Made by a program: the position numbers and the translations under genes
DNA from: Bacteriovorax sp.
Lineage (GTDB): Bacteria; Bdellovibrionota; Bacteriovoracia; Bacteriovoracales; Bacteriovoracaceae
Length of the DNA stretch: 15,991 nt
Assembly: GCA_030654205.1 (NCBI GenBank)
Contig: JAURXW010000183.1
Span: 1 to 15,991 of the forward strand
Direction: 5' to 3'
Notes under the pieces: model-generated
What the model saw: the letters and a program-made list of their open reading frames with translations, nothing else
What the model was told of the DNA's origin: nothing
Databases searched by the model: none
In this document: positions 1 to 6,251 of the stretch, one piece after another
How the letters are laid out: each line of letters starts with the position of its first letter
Position numbering within the stretch: position 1 is the stretch's first letter

Positions 1-602
1 AGCCTCTTACCGTAAAAACGGTGATTGATCTCTAAACAATAAAATTTCCCCCCCTCATCACCATATCCGGTCACCTTAACCTGTTCCAGCGATTGATCAG
101 AAATCTTAGTACCAATATACTGATAGAAAGATTGCTCAGCAGTAGAATCAAACGCGCCTCCTTTACTGGTTAAATTAACCATAATAGCTCTATTTTCTTT
201 CTGTAAGGGTAACGAGACTACACATTGAAGCCTTATGTCTGCGTAAATATTTACAGTCCGAACTTCTTTTAAAGTAGGAGAATAAATAATGCTTGAATTT
301 GAATTAACATCAGTTAATGCATAGCTTGATAAAAATGGCTGATATAGAACTTGAGGTCCAAATGATGCTTTAGCCGTTAGTTCACGGCCTTCAATAACTT
401 TTTTAACCGTAACAATTAAATATTCATTTGTGGTATCGATTTCGTAAGTAGCTGAGCAGTCATCACCTGATAGAAGTGACCCTGAATTTTCAGTAAGATT
501 AATATTTTGCAGTCCAAACTTGAGAGGTATTGGAGTTTGATCATTACCAATTGCCCAAGACACGGTAAATATTAAACATGAGAATAACATTGCAATCTTC
601 AT
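1..602 (-). CDS. Exported protein of unknown function (C-terminus cut by window edge)
   Basis: An open frame runs leftward from an ATG at 602 to the left edge with no stop, giving about 200 residues of an incomplete protein. It begins MKIAMLFSCLIFTVSWA, a typical signal peptide with likely cleavage near residue 17, so the product is expected in the periplasm or outside the cell. A good Shine-Dalgarno (GGAGAAATTT before ATG) fixes the start. Cysteines occur at intervals in the mature part, which is otherwise polar and looks beta-rich. It starts 38 bp after the stop of the exported 464-aa protein at 641-2035, on the same strand, so the two are probably cotranscribed with the TIGR02147 regulator. 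I do not recognise the family. The reading frame, start and export signal are seen directly; the operon is inferred. Confidence 0.8.
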   Translation of the reverse strand, partial: MKIAMLFSCLIFTVSWAIGNDQTPIPLKFGLQNINLTENSGSLLSGDDCSATYEIDTTNEYLIVTVKKVIEGRELTAKASFGPQVLYQPFLSSYALTDVNSNSSIIYSPTLKEVRTVNIYADIRLQCVVSLPLQKENRAIMVNLTSKGGAFDSTAEQSFYQYIGTKISDQSLEQVKVTGYGDEGGKFYCLEINHRFYGKR

Positions 603-640
603 AAATTTCTCCATTAGCCTAATTAATTTATTGATATTTA

Positions 641-2035
641 TTATTTCGTAGGAGCATCCGCTGTTCTTTTATTTATGACACTAATCACTTCTTTCAGAGA
701 AAAAGACCTAATAAAATCTCTAGCACTTGAAGACGTTAAGTCAAAATATCTATCACTGTCATAACGTATCTTCATATTTTGAAGTAAGTTATCCGCGAGT
801 GCATTTTTATATTTTTGGATATCACTTTTTGAGATATTAAATTTGTTAAATCTTTCCTCAACGCTTTTAAATACTTGAGGTAGAATACTTTCTTTCGCAA
901 TAATTAAAGCTCTTTCTTGTAGAAAATTATCAAGCTCTACATCTAATTTTCGTAGCTCATTTTTTAATGAAGGATTTGTTACGAATTCATCATTTTCGTT
1001 TTGAGTGACAGCTAAACATGCTCCTAATATAATTTGCTCTGTTTCAGTAGCTACACCTTTTCGACAGACACCACTATCAAGTCCTAAAAGAGGTCCGTAA
1101 GTTTTACTATAGCCACCTCTGACAAAAACAATGTCATGAATACGTGTAAGGAAAGATTGTGCCTCCTCAGTATTTGCTAAAAGTGTTTGAAATTGAACAA
1201 AATCTTTTTCTATATTCATGGCCAGAATCATGTCCAGAGCAGCTGTATCTTCGGTATCGTATAGATTAGAGTATGTTGATCTGGTGCTAGAGATATTCAA
1301 ACTAGTAAGAAATCCAGACGCCCCTAATGTACTAGAGATAGCATCAATACTTAGGCCCCAATCATCTGCTCTGTCCTTATTTATATTGCTGGGTAGAATA
1401 GAAATTGCTAATCCAACAGCTTCTCTTGTTGGCGCACTTGTTGTTTGATCGCTGTAAGTTCTTCCATAATTATAAATATACTCATGTAGAAAGGTAATAT
1501 CACGACTTAATAGACTATGTTTTGGGTGCAAAAATAATTGCTGATCAATAAAAATTTTAGTTTGACCATTGACCTCTTTTTGAAAAGCCAGCCCAAGAAT
1601 TGAGCACAACTTATTTTCATATTGCAATGCCGGATCTATGTCATCAGTTTTATCAAAAGGCTCAGCACTCCATATAATTTGTGATTGAGAAAATGTATCT
1701 CTTCCTTCACGAATGATATCTGCAAAACTCGGGAAAGTGACATCAAAGCGTTTTGCCACTCTTTCAACATATGCTTTAGGACTTTCGCCCTCTTTTGCAC
1801 TCATTATAACTGGAGAAAGACCTTCATCACCTCTGGGAAGTTTTGCTTCGTATAGGTCTAAGACCTCAATTGAATCAATAGATGACCAATAAGCACTTCT
1901 TTGTAGTGGTTTAAGCCTAGCTGCTTTTGCGGCCGCTTCATTTGTAAAACAAACTCTTGCGTTTCCGCCTCCTCGTGTGCCAATAGCAAAACTAGTAAGT
2001 GGAAATAATATTCCTAAAATTAATAACATCTTCAT
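641..2035 (-). CDS. Exported 464-aa protein of unknown function, coupled to TIGR02147 regulator
   Basis: The protein starts with a clear signal peptide (MKMLLILGILFPLTSFA, cleavage near residue 17), followed by a Gly-rich segment GTRGGGNARVCF, so it is probably periplasmic or secreted. Near residue 184 is a His-Glu pair in FLHEYIYNYGRTY, followed about 15-25 residues later by TTSAPTREAVGLA. A similar arrangement of HE followed by a T/S-rich stretch and an Arg recurs, as far as I recall, in exported proteins of Bdellovibrio relatives, but there is no complete HEXXH zinc-protease motif, so I do not call it an enzyme. The C-terminal 130 residues are charged and probably helical. Its ATG overlaps the stop of the upstream regulator gene as ATGA (2032-2035), which points to translational coupling. 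Function unknown; gene call firm. Confidence 0.88.
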   Translation of the reverse strand: MKMLLILGILFPLTSFAIGTRGGGNARVCFTNEAAAKAARLKPLQRSAYWSSIDSIEVLDLYEAKLPRGDEGLSPVIMSAKEGESPKAYVERVAKRFDVTFPSFADIIREGRDTFSQSQIIWSAEPFDKTDDIDPALQYENKLCSILGLAFQKEVNGQTKIFIDQQLFLHPKHSLLSRDITFLHEYIYNYGRTYSDQTTSAPTREAVGLAISILPSNINKDRADDWGLSIDAISSTLGASGFLTSLNISSTRSTYSNLYDTEDTAALDMILAMNIEKDFVQFQTLLANTEEAQSFLTRIHDIVFVRGGYSKTYGPLLGLDSGVCRKGVATETEQIILGACLAVTQNENDEFVTNPSLKNELRKLDVELDNFLQERALIIAKESILPQVFKSVEERFNKFNISKSDIQKYKNALADNLLQNMKIRYDSDRYFDLTSSSARDFIRSFSLKEVISVINKRTADAPTK

Positions 2036-2847
2036 GACAAGCTCCCTTTCTTCGTTAAATTAAATAATTGAATTCCTAAATGATAAACTGCTTCGTTCTT
2101 TTTTGTTTTTTCTGCTAAATTCAAAATTTTAGAAAAACACTCTTCTATAATTTCTTCTGCTTCTTTTAAGTTCTCGGCACTAAAGGCAAATGTCTCAGAG
2201 CCGACAAACTTCTCATCATTTGTTTGAGTTTCAAGAGAGCCAATAGCTCTCTCCAACATTTTTTTATGAAATGCTCTTAAAGCAACATTCGGTTTTTCTG
2301 ATTTTGCTACTAACTCTTCATGAACTTTTATATAATTGCCATCCATGCTCTTTTCAATCAGACCGATACGTTCAAGTCGCTCAATGATAACTATTGACTC
2401 AATCTCACTGATACCGATGGCCCGTGCCGCCAATTGAGAGTTAAGTTTTATATTAGAAATTCCGGCCATCTCAAGAATCGTTACATGCGCTGGATCTGAG
2501 ATAACTCTAAAAATATCTAAACTTAAGTCAGCAATATTTTTTTTAGGTCTGAGTTTATTAATCTTTTTTTCTACAACCTCTTTCAATTCGAAACTCTTAG
2601 CTGATTCAAGTAAAACAAGATTGTAAAAATAATCTTTTTCCTTGATCTTTAAGTCTAGGCAATCAGCAATTTTAAGTGCCATATCGGCCGACAAATGCCT
2701 TTTTCCCTTCAATACATCAGAAAGCATTGATGGACTTATATTGATATGTCCTGCAAAGGCCCTAAGCGAATAGGCGCGGTTGTTACTGCACTTTTCTGCA
2801 AGCGTTGACCTTAAAAAATCTCTATAGTTTTCGTATTCATAAATCAT
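2032..2847 (-). CDS. TIGR02147 family protein (putative HTH DNA-binding regulator)
   Basis: The protein begins MIYEYENYRDFLRSTLAEKC, the characteristic start of TIGR02147 proteins (a tyrosine-rich YxxYRxFL segment). Residues about 25-70 read as a helix-turn-helix: FAGHINISPSMLSDVLKGKR, then LSADMALKIADCLDL. The C-terminal two thirds fit the DUF4423-type region usual in this family. Length from this start is 271 aa, normal for the family. The frame is open upstream to an ATG at 2907, but those 20 residues do not fit the family and would lie upstream of a promoter-like pair at 2865-2892, so I place the start at 2847. It lacks an obvious Shine-Dalgarno. It is coupled by ATGA overlap to the exported protein at 641-2035 and probably regulates that group, though its target is not shown by sequence. 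Confidence 0.9.
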   Translation of the reverse strand: MIYEYENYRDFLRSTLAEKCSNNRAYSLRAFAGHINISPSMLSDVLKGKRHLSADMALKIADCLDLKIKEKDYFYNLVLLESAKSFELKEVVEKKINKLRPKKNIADLSLDIFRVISDPAHVTILEMAGISNIKLNSQLAARAIGISEIESIVIIERLERIGLIEKSMDGNYIKVHEELVAKSEKPNVALRAFHKKMLERAIGSLETQTNDEKFVGSETFAFSAENLKEAEEIIEECFSKILNLAEKTKKNEAVYHLGIQLFNLTKKGSLS

Positions 2848-2864
2848 GAACCAGATATACCATA

Positions 2865-2892
2865 AGTATAATTTCTCACAACTGCGTGCGAA
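2865..2892 (-). promoter_or_regulatory. Candidate sigma70-type promoter of the TIGR02147 operon
   Basis: Read leftward there is TTCGCA (2892-2887), a 16-base spacer, and TATACT (2870-2865). The predicted transcription start near 2858 leaves a leader of only about ten bases before the ATG at 2847. The -10 box is good and the -35 box weak. It supports the internal start at 2847 over the upstream ATG at 2907. Confidence 0.35.
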
Positions 2893-3010
2893 CAATAGTG
2901 TCGGCACCTTGCGAACACATATGAATTTTTTACATAGGACAATGATGGAATATGACGAAGCTAGGTCGTCTGGACAGTAGTGTTTTGTTAGATCTCTTTA
3001 TAATTCTAGG

Positions 3011-3115
3011 TGATGAAACCTAATAGATGAAAGTTAGGTCATGTATGGGATTTCTTTGTCTTAGCTACGGGGCACAAAACCCAAGGCCAGATTTTTTTCT
3101 GGCCTTGGGTTTTGT
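3011..3115 (+). ncRNA. Possible small RNA ending at the 3074-3115 hairpin
   Basis: A rightward TATAAT at 2999-3004 would start a transcript near 3011 that ends about 105 bases later at the perfect hairpin. The segment contains ACCTAA (3018-3023) able to pair with TTAGGT (3034-3039). Against this, no good -35 element sits at the right distance (the nearest, TGGACA at 2971-2976, is 22 bases away), and the hairpin is already explained as the terminator of the leftward gene at 3148-3528. This is a weak candidate only. Confidence 0.18.
3074..3115 (-). terminator. Strong bidirectional hairpin terminator
   Basis: A perfect 17-bp stem (3074-3090 with 3099-3115) encloses an 8-base loop; the stem core is CCCAAGGCCAG/CTGGCCTTGGG. 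TTTT near the end of each outer arm provides a U-tract in either direction, the usual look of an A-tailed bidirectional terminator. It lies about 33 bp beyond the stop of the leftward gene at 3148-3528, so it most likely ends that transcript before the divergent spacer of the TIGR02147 gene. Confidence 0.8.
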
Positions 3116-3147
3116 ATCGATTTTGCTAACTTTAAAAAATGCGAGCT

Positions 3148-3528
3148 TTAGAAGAGGTTGAAAGTTTCAAGGCATTCTGCAATTGTAATAAATTCGAAAT
3201 TAATACCTGCGTTGGCAATTTCTTCATTTCTTAACAGACTTTCTAAATCCTTATTGAGTCTGAAAAACGGTTTATGATGTGCATTTAATTTCAATGCTCC
3301 ATTTTTTCCCATAACAATAATTCTAATATAAGGCTCGCCAGAAATTGTTTTTACAACAACTCTTTTGTTATCAATATTAAGCTTATCAAGTTCTTTAGCC
3401 ACTACTTGTGCCGCTGGATCTTGAGCCATAATATTTACGGCAATGCAATTAGGTTTCAATAAACCACCGTCATATGCAAATGAATTGATACTTAATAAAG
3501 TCATAATTCCAACAAGTATAACCTTCAT
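3148..3528 (-). CDS. Small exported protein of unknown function (126 aa)
   Basis: The frame is open from 3570, but the start is best placed at the ATG at 3528. It is preceded by AAAGGAAAATTT, a good Shine-Dalgarno, and it begins exactly at a signal peptide, MKVILVGIMTLLSINSFA, with cleavage expected after residue 18. The mature part of about 108 residues is mixed and has two cysteines, one near its N-terminus (KPNCIAV) and one near the C-terminus (IAECLETF), that could form a disulfide after export. I do not recognise a family. It is a single-gene unit: a non-coding gap precedes it and the terminator at 3074-3115 follows. A possible promoter (ATGACA, 15-base spacer, TATAGT; 3595-3569) lies upstream, with a spacer shorter than ideal. 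Confidence 0.8.
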   Translation of the reverse strand: MKVILVGIMTLLSINSFAYDGGLLKPNCIAVNIMAQDPAAQVVAKELDKLNIDNKRVVVKTISGEPYIRIIVMGKNGALKLNAHHKPFFRLNKDLESLLRNEEIANAGINFEFITIAECLETFNLF

Positions 3529-3860
3529 AAATTTTCCTTTGTTTATCGTATCCTTCTTATGCGGGATCACTATAATTAATAATTGTTCATGTCATTATTC
3601 CATAAAAAAAGTTGCGGAAACGAAAATTGAAAACTTTACAATTGAGTGTAAAAAAAATCGACACTCCAAAAAGTCTGTGATTTTGACTTAATAGTTGATA
3701 ACTGTCCGAAGCGGTATGAATTGTTCGCCTTGATGAAACAAAAGCCAAAAAAGCCGGAATTTTTGTTCCCAGCCTTTGATTTTGTATTAAATTTCTTAGC
3801 TCTCAATTTTGTCAGTTGTTGGCTTTTTTAGTGGTTTTTGGCTTACATAAGCGCTCTTAA
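3529..3860. other. Non-coding gap of 332 bp between two leftward genes
   Basis: Very AT-rich, with no supported gene. It holds the weak promoter candidate of the 3148-3528 gene at 3569-3595 and a minor inverted repeat GAGTGT/ACACTC (3644-3649 and 3661-3666). AAAAAAGCC at 3747-3755 is complementary to GGCTTTTTT at 3821-3829 across a 65-base loop. On the leftward strand that pair would give a stem with a T-rich 3' arm, and a small 5-bp hairpin (3851-3855 with 3863-3867) overlaps the stop codon of the deacetylase gene. Either could help end the deacetylase transcript, but neither is a classical terminator. Confidence 0.4.
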
Positions 3861-4763
3861 TTAGCGCCAAACTTGCTGCTTATTTAATTCCTGCTCTATC
3901 TCAAGCACCTTACCCCATGTCTTTTGCGTAGGCCCGGAATAACCCTTTTCCTTCGCCAAAGCGAAAACGCGGCCTTCATTTAATTTCGTTGTGGATAATG
4001 GCTCTGTAGAGGCAATAGGATCTTTGTAAGCGATATCGGGAGAAATAAAAGACCAACCTCGATTTCTATATTCTTTAGCAAGTGAGCTCAGGCAAATTGC
4101 ATTCAAATCCGTCTCGTGAAGTAGGATGACATGCTTAACTGATCGGCCCAGCGCTTCTACAGACATCTTGTCAAAAAAATCACCGTCATCTGCCATCATT
4201 TTAGCATAAACATGACAGAGACGGCTTTTATCGTAACTCTTTCCAGACGCGACTTTTTGTCTGAGTATTTCATCAACATACCAGTCTTCGGTATCGACGG
4301 TGACATATCCATTTGTATAGTCATTTTTCTTTAAGTGAGCACGGACGGCTTCAACGTCCTTTGAGTTCTGTCCCTCGTGAAGAAACGGAAATCTAAACCA
4401 TTTACGAAAGTTCGGAAGTGATCGAAGCTCTGCATCTGCTTGATCAATATTCTTTGTAAAGTCGCTAATACTAACTTTGTTAAGGTCAGGATGACTAGCG
4501 CTATGATTAGCAATTAAATGTCCATTGGCTGCAAAAAGTTTTAGACGTTCGATTCCGTCAGTTTCACGGGTTGGTGAATTACAGAAAAATGCGGCGGTAA
4601 TACCAGCTTCTTTCAGTTCTTTTACAAGTATTAAGTCACGATCCAATGGTTTTAGAATTGGCCCCGATTTACGAGGACAATCATCAAAGGTTAGAGCAAC
4701 TTCACGAGCAAAAGTATTGGTCATTAACAATAAAGCAGATGCCATAATCAAAAAATATTTCAT
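3861..4763 (-). CDS. Secreted polysaccharide deacetylase, NodB homology (carbohydrate esterase family 4)
   Basis: CE4 enzymes use a divalent metal to remove acetyl groups from N-acetylated sugars in peptidoglycan, chitin or xylan. The motifs are present in order: TFDDCP at 25-30 (catalytic base Asp and metal-binding Asp), HSASH at 87-91 (the two metal-binding His), RFPFLHEG at 124-131 (motif 3 Arg) and LLHETD at 214-219 (motif 5 His). A signal peptide (MKYFLIMASALLLMTNTFA, cleavage near 19) sends it out of the cytoplasm. The length of 300 aa fits a NodB domain plus about 70 C-terminal residues of no recognised domain. The gene stands alone, with its own promoter candidate at 4782-4809 and no clear Shine-Dalgarno. 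Bdellovibrio is known to use exported CE4 deacetylases on prey peptidoglycan, so a predatory role is possible, but the substrate is not visible from sequence. Confidence 0.93.
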   Translation of the reverse strand: MKYFLIMASALLLMTNTFAREVALTFDDCPRKSGPILKPLDRDLILVKELKEAGITAAFFCNSPTRETDGIERLKLFAANGHLIANHSASHPDLNKVSISDFTKNIDQADAELRSLPNFRKWFRFPFLHEGQNSKDVEAVRAHLKKNDYTNGYVTVDTEDWYVDEILRQKVASGKSYDKSRLCHVYAKMMADDGDFFDKMSVEALGRSVKHVILLHETDLNAICLSSLAKEYRNRGWSFISPDIAYKDPIASTEPLSTTKLNEGRVFALAKEKGYSGPTQKTWGKVLEIEQELNKQQVWR

Positions 4764-4781
4764 ATTAGAAGGTTACTGTTA

Positions 4782-4809
4782 AGTATAAGAGAATTCAATT
4801 CGTTTTCAA
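4782..4809 (-). promoter_or_regulatory. Candidate sigma70-type promoter of the deacetylase gene
   Basis: Read leftward there is TTGAAA (4809-4804), a 16-base spacer and TATACT (4787-4782), both close to consensus. The expected start near 4775 leaves a leader of about 12 bases before the ATG at 4763, which has no clear Shine-Dalgarno. The rest of the 4764-4990 gap holds no gene that I can see. Confidence 0.5.
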
Positions 4810-4990
4810 TTTTAGGTTTATGTCGCCACTAACTAATTATTTCGGTGGTTATTGTTGAAATGAAATAAGCAGCCGGAAGTCCTTGAAGTCTTTGATTTTC
4901 AATCCAAAGTCAAAAAAATGGCCTAATTTTTCGTTGGCAGTGAGCTTATTCTATATTTTTATGACCAAAGTTTTTATTGAGGACTAGTGG

Positions 4991-5524
4991 TTAGAGATAT
5001 TTAGGAGGTAACTTGCCTTTCCAAATATATGCAGATCTTGTTAGCTCAACGATAAGATCGTTTTTACCATTTTGATATGCTTCTCGATCATGTGGAAAAA
5101 TCTTGAGTAGTTCCTCTTTTTTTTGTTGATAAGCATTAACAGCTTCTTGGTGTTCTATGAGATAATCACGAAATATAAGATGCTTCTCAACTTGAAAATG
5201 ATTTTCAGGAAAAATATGAAGATGGACCGCAATATTATTTTTCCTACTAAAGTATGCTCTTTGTGGAATTCCAAATTCTCCTTTGAATTCAAACCCTAGT
5301 ATTTCCATTATTTTTTCACTGCAAGCAATCTTGCTAATATCCTCTGCCTCACCGAGGATGTCGATAATTGGCTTTGCCATCAAGCCAGGAATCGCCGTGC
5401 TTCCGACATGGTGAATTCTAACCACATTTTCACCTAGTGCTTTCTTAATTTGAACAGCTACCTCAAGAAAATATTGTGGCCATAGAGGATTATATATAAC
5501 TGGGTGCTGAGAAAATTTTTGCAT
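4991..5524 (-). CDS. GrpB/UPF0157 family protein (nucleotidyltransferase-like fold)
   Basis: The hallmark of the family is plain: IHHVGSTAIPGLMAKPIIDI at residues 37-56, containing the GST (41-43) and KPxID segments typical of GrpB proteins, which adopt a nucleotidyltransferase-like fold. The start (NPLWPQYFLEVAVQIKKALG) and the HLHIFPENH segment also fit. The length of 177 aa is normal. The cellular role of the family is not well established; fusions to CoaE and solo forms exist. No signal peptide, so cytoplasmic. The start codon has no Shine-Dalgarno at proper distance; a promoter-like pair at 5531-5559 would give a nearly leaderless message. The gene is flanked by non-coding gaps and has no evident link to the deacetylase downstream. 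Confidence 0.93.
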   Translation of the reverse strand: MQKFSQHPVIYNPLWPQYFLEVAVQIKKALGENVVRIHHVGSTAIPGLMAKPIIDILGEAEDISKIACSEKIMEILGFEFKGEFGIPQRAYFSRKNNIAVHLHIFPENHFQVEKHLIFRDYLIEHQEAVNAYQQKKEELLKIFPHDREAYQNGKNDLIVELTRSAYIWKGKLPPKYL

Positions 5525-5971
5525 ATTAAAATGTTATTTCACCAGAAGAATTTTGTCTATTTTCAAACCAATGGTTGCAAGTTGCTGATTGTCCGTGATT
5601 CCTGAGCCTTGATGGCACAAGCCTACCTTTAAGTAGGCCAAGCAACGGCCCAAAGCTGAGTTGTTAAGCTTGCATGTCTCCCCTCCCTTCACCTGACTGT
5701 TATTAAAAAAGCTGGTCAGATGGATCAAAAAAAAGTCCGCAAATAATTTAATGCAAATCTTTCTCATTATAATTTCTCATTTCTAATAATGGCCCTCACA
5801 AATGAGAGAACCTTCACTCCGCAGTAATCATTTCCCAAATATCCAATTATCTAATTCATTCCAAACTATTAGCGAACTTCACAGAGCAATTTTTTAAATT
5901 CAAAAATTCTTGGCACGTCCTTGCTCTATAGACCTTCATGAATATTAACATCGTCACACGTTGGAGGTTAC
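5525..5971. other. Gap of 447 bp between the leftward and rightward gene sets
   Basis: No gene is firmly supported. A leftward 77-codon frame (5534-5767) exists but looks unlike a protein. Within it, about 5590-5700 is visibly richer in G+C than its surroundings and carries two back-to-back hairpins: GCCTAC/GTAGGC (5621-5626 with 5633-5638) and CAAGCAAC pairing with GTT-AA-GCTTG (5639-5646 with 5663-5672, AA bulge). Further right are TCTCATT at 5762-5768 and 5775-5781 and its inverse AATGAGA at 5801-5807. A sigma54-like sequence lies at 5910-5925. The promoter of the T4SS operon must lie in this gap or further upstream; a weak sigma70 candidate is TTGCTC (5921-5926), 16-base spacer, TATTAA (5943-5948). 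Confidence 0.45.
5531..5559 (-). promoter_or_regulatory. Candidate promoter of the GrpB-family gene
   Basis: Read leftward there is TAGACA (5559-5554), a 17-base spacer and TAACAT (5536-5531). Only six bases separate the -10 box from the ATG, so transcription would start at or very near the start codon. The -35 box matches well and the -10 box is mediocre. Confidence 0.28.
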
Positions 5972-6169
5972 ATGGACGGGAATTTCAGATCAGAAAATAC
6001 AATCAGCACTTATCGTTTTAAGTGCCCGAGGTGCAAAACAATTAATCGTCTCCTGCTAGCGACAAAGCATCCGTACTGCCAAGGATGCAACTGGGATTCA
6101 CTTACCGATGTCATCACCGAAAGAAAAACTAATTTCAAAAAGGAGAATAATTTCAAGGCAATAAAATGA
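5972..6169 (+). CDS. Small zinc-ribbon protein, first gene of the T4SS operon
   Basis: A 65-residue protein with four cysteines in two CxxC pairs, CPRC at 18-21 and CQGC at 36-39, spaced as in a zinc ribbon. The rest is polar and its C-terminus is lysine-rich. No signal peptide, so it is probably cytoplasmic and could bind DNA, RNA or a protein. The start is fixed by TTGGAGG five bases before ATG. It is the first rightward gene and precedes the secretion genes, a place where a small regulator or DNA-processing accessory would be usual, but that role is an inference. An AT-only hairpin begins at its stop codon. Confidence 0.75.
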   Translation: MDGNFRSENTISTYRFKCPRCKTINRLLLATKHPYCQGCNWDSLTDVITERKTNFKKENNFKAIK

Positions 6170-6191
6170 AAAAATAATTCGCTTATTTTTT
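6169..6191 (+). terminator. AT-only hairpin after the zinc-ribbon gene (possible attenuator)
   Basis: A perfect 9-bp stem (6169-6177 with 6183-6191, AAAAAATAA/TTATTTTTT) closes a 5-base loop TTCGC and starts within the stop codon. Having no G-C pairs it is weak, but its 3' arm is T-rich. It may reduce transcription into the rest of the operon or protect an mRNA end. Confidence 0.25.
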
Positions 6192-6251
6192 ATGAGCAAA
6201 AAATTTCTCGGAAAAATCAAATTACAAAAAACCTAATGGGAAGGAATTAAC

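Larger units (their letters stand above)
2848..3147. other. Intergenic region with short repeats and a terminator
   Basis: No convincing gene lies here. From left to right it holds the leftward promoter candidate of the TIGR02147 gene, a rightward TATAAT at 2999-3004, three alternating arms TAGGT (3007-3011), ACCTA (3018-3022) and TAGGT (3035-3039) with two GATGAAA copies between them, and the long perfect hairpin at 3074-3115. The arms can form either of two exclusive hairpins, or could be operator half-sites. Confidence 0.5.

Noticed and set aside
1218..1448. Rightward frame inside the exported 464-aa protein gene
   Set aside because: Antisense shadow of a firmly supported gene, with no domain or start signal.
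2848..2907. N-terminal extension of the TIGR02147 protein from ATG 2907
   Set aside because: The extra 20 residues do not fit the family, whose members start at the YxxYRxFL segment, and a promoter candidate lies inside the stretch.
3529..3570. Longer start of the small exported protein from ATG 3570
   Set aside because: It would put 14 charged residues before a clean signal peptide; the internal ATG at 3528 has the Shine-Dalgarno.
5590..5672. Integron attC-like site
   Set aside because: GTTAAGC fits a core site, but no matching inverse core and no paired inner boxes were found at plausible distance.
5534..5767. Leftward 77-codon open frame upstream of the GrpB gene
   Set aside because: Only moderate start context, odd residue composition, and it spans the hairpin-rich patch; no recognisable domain. 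Kept as part of the gap description rather than as a gene.
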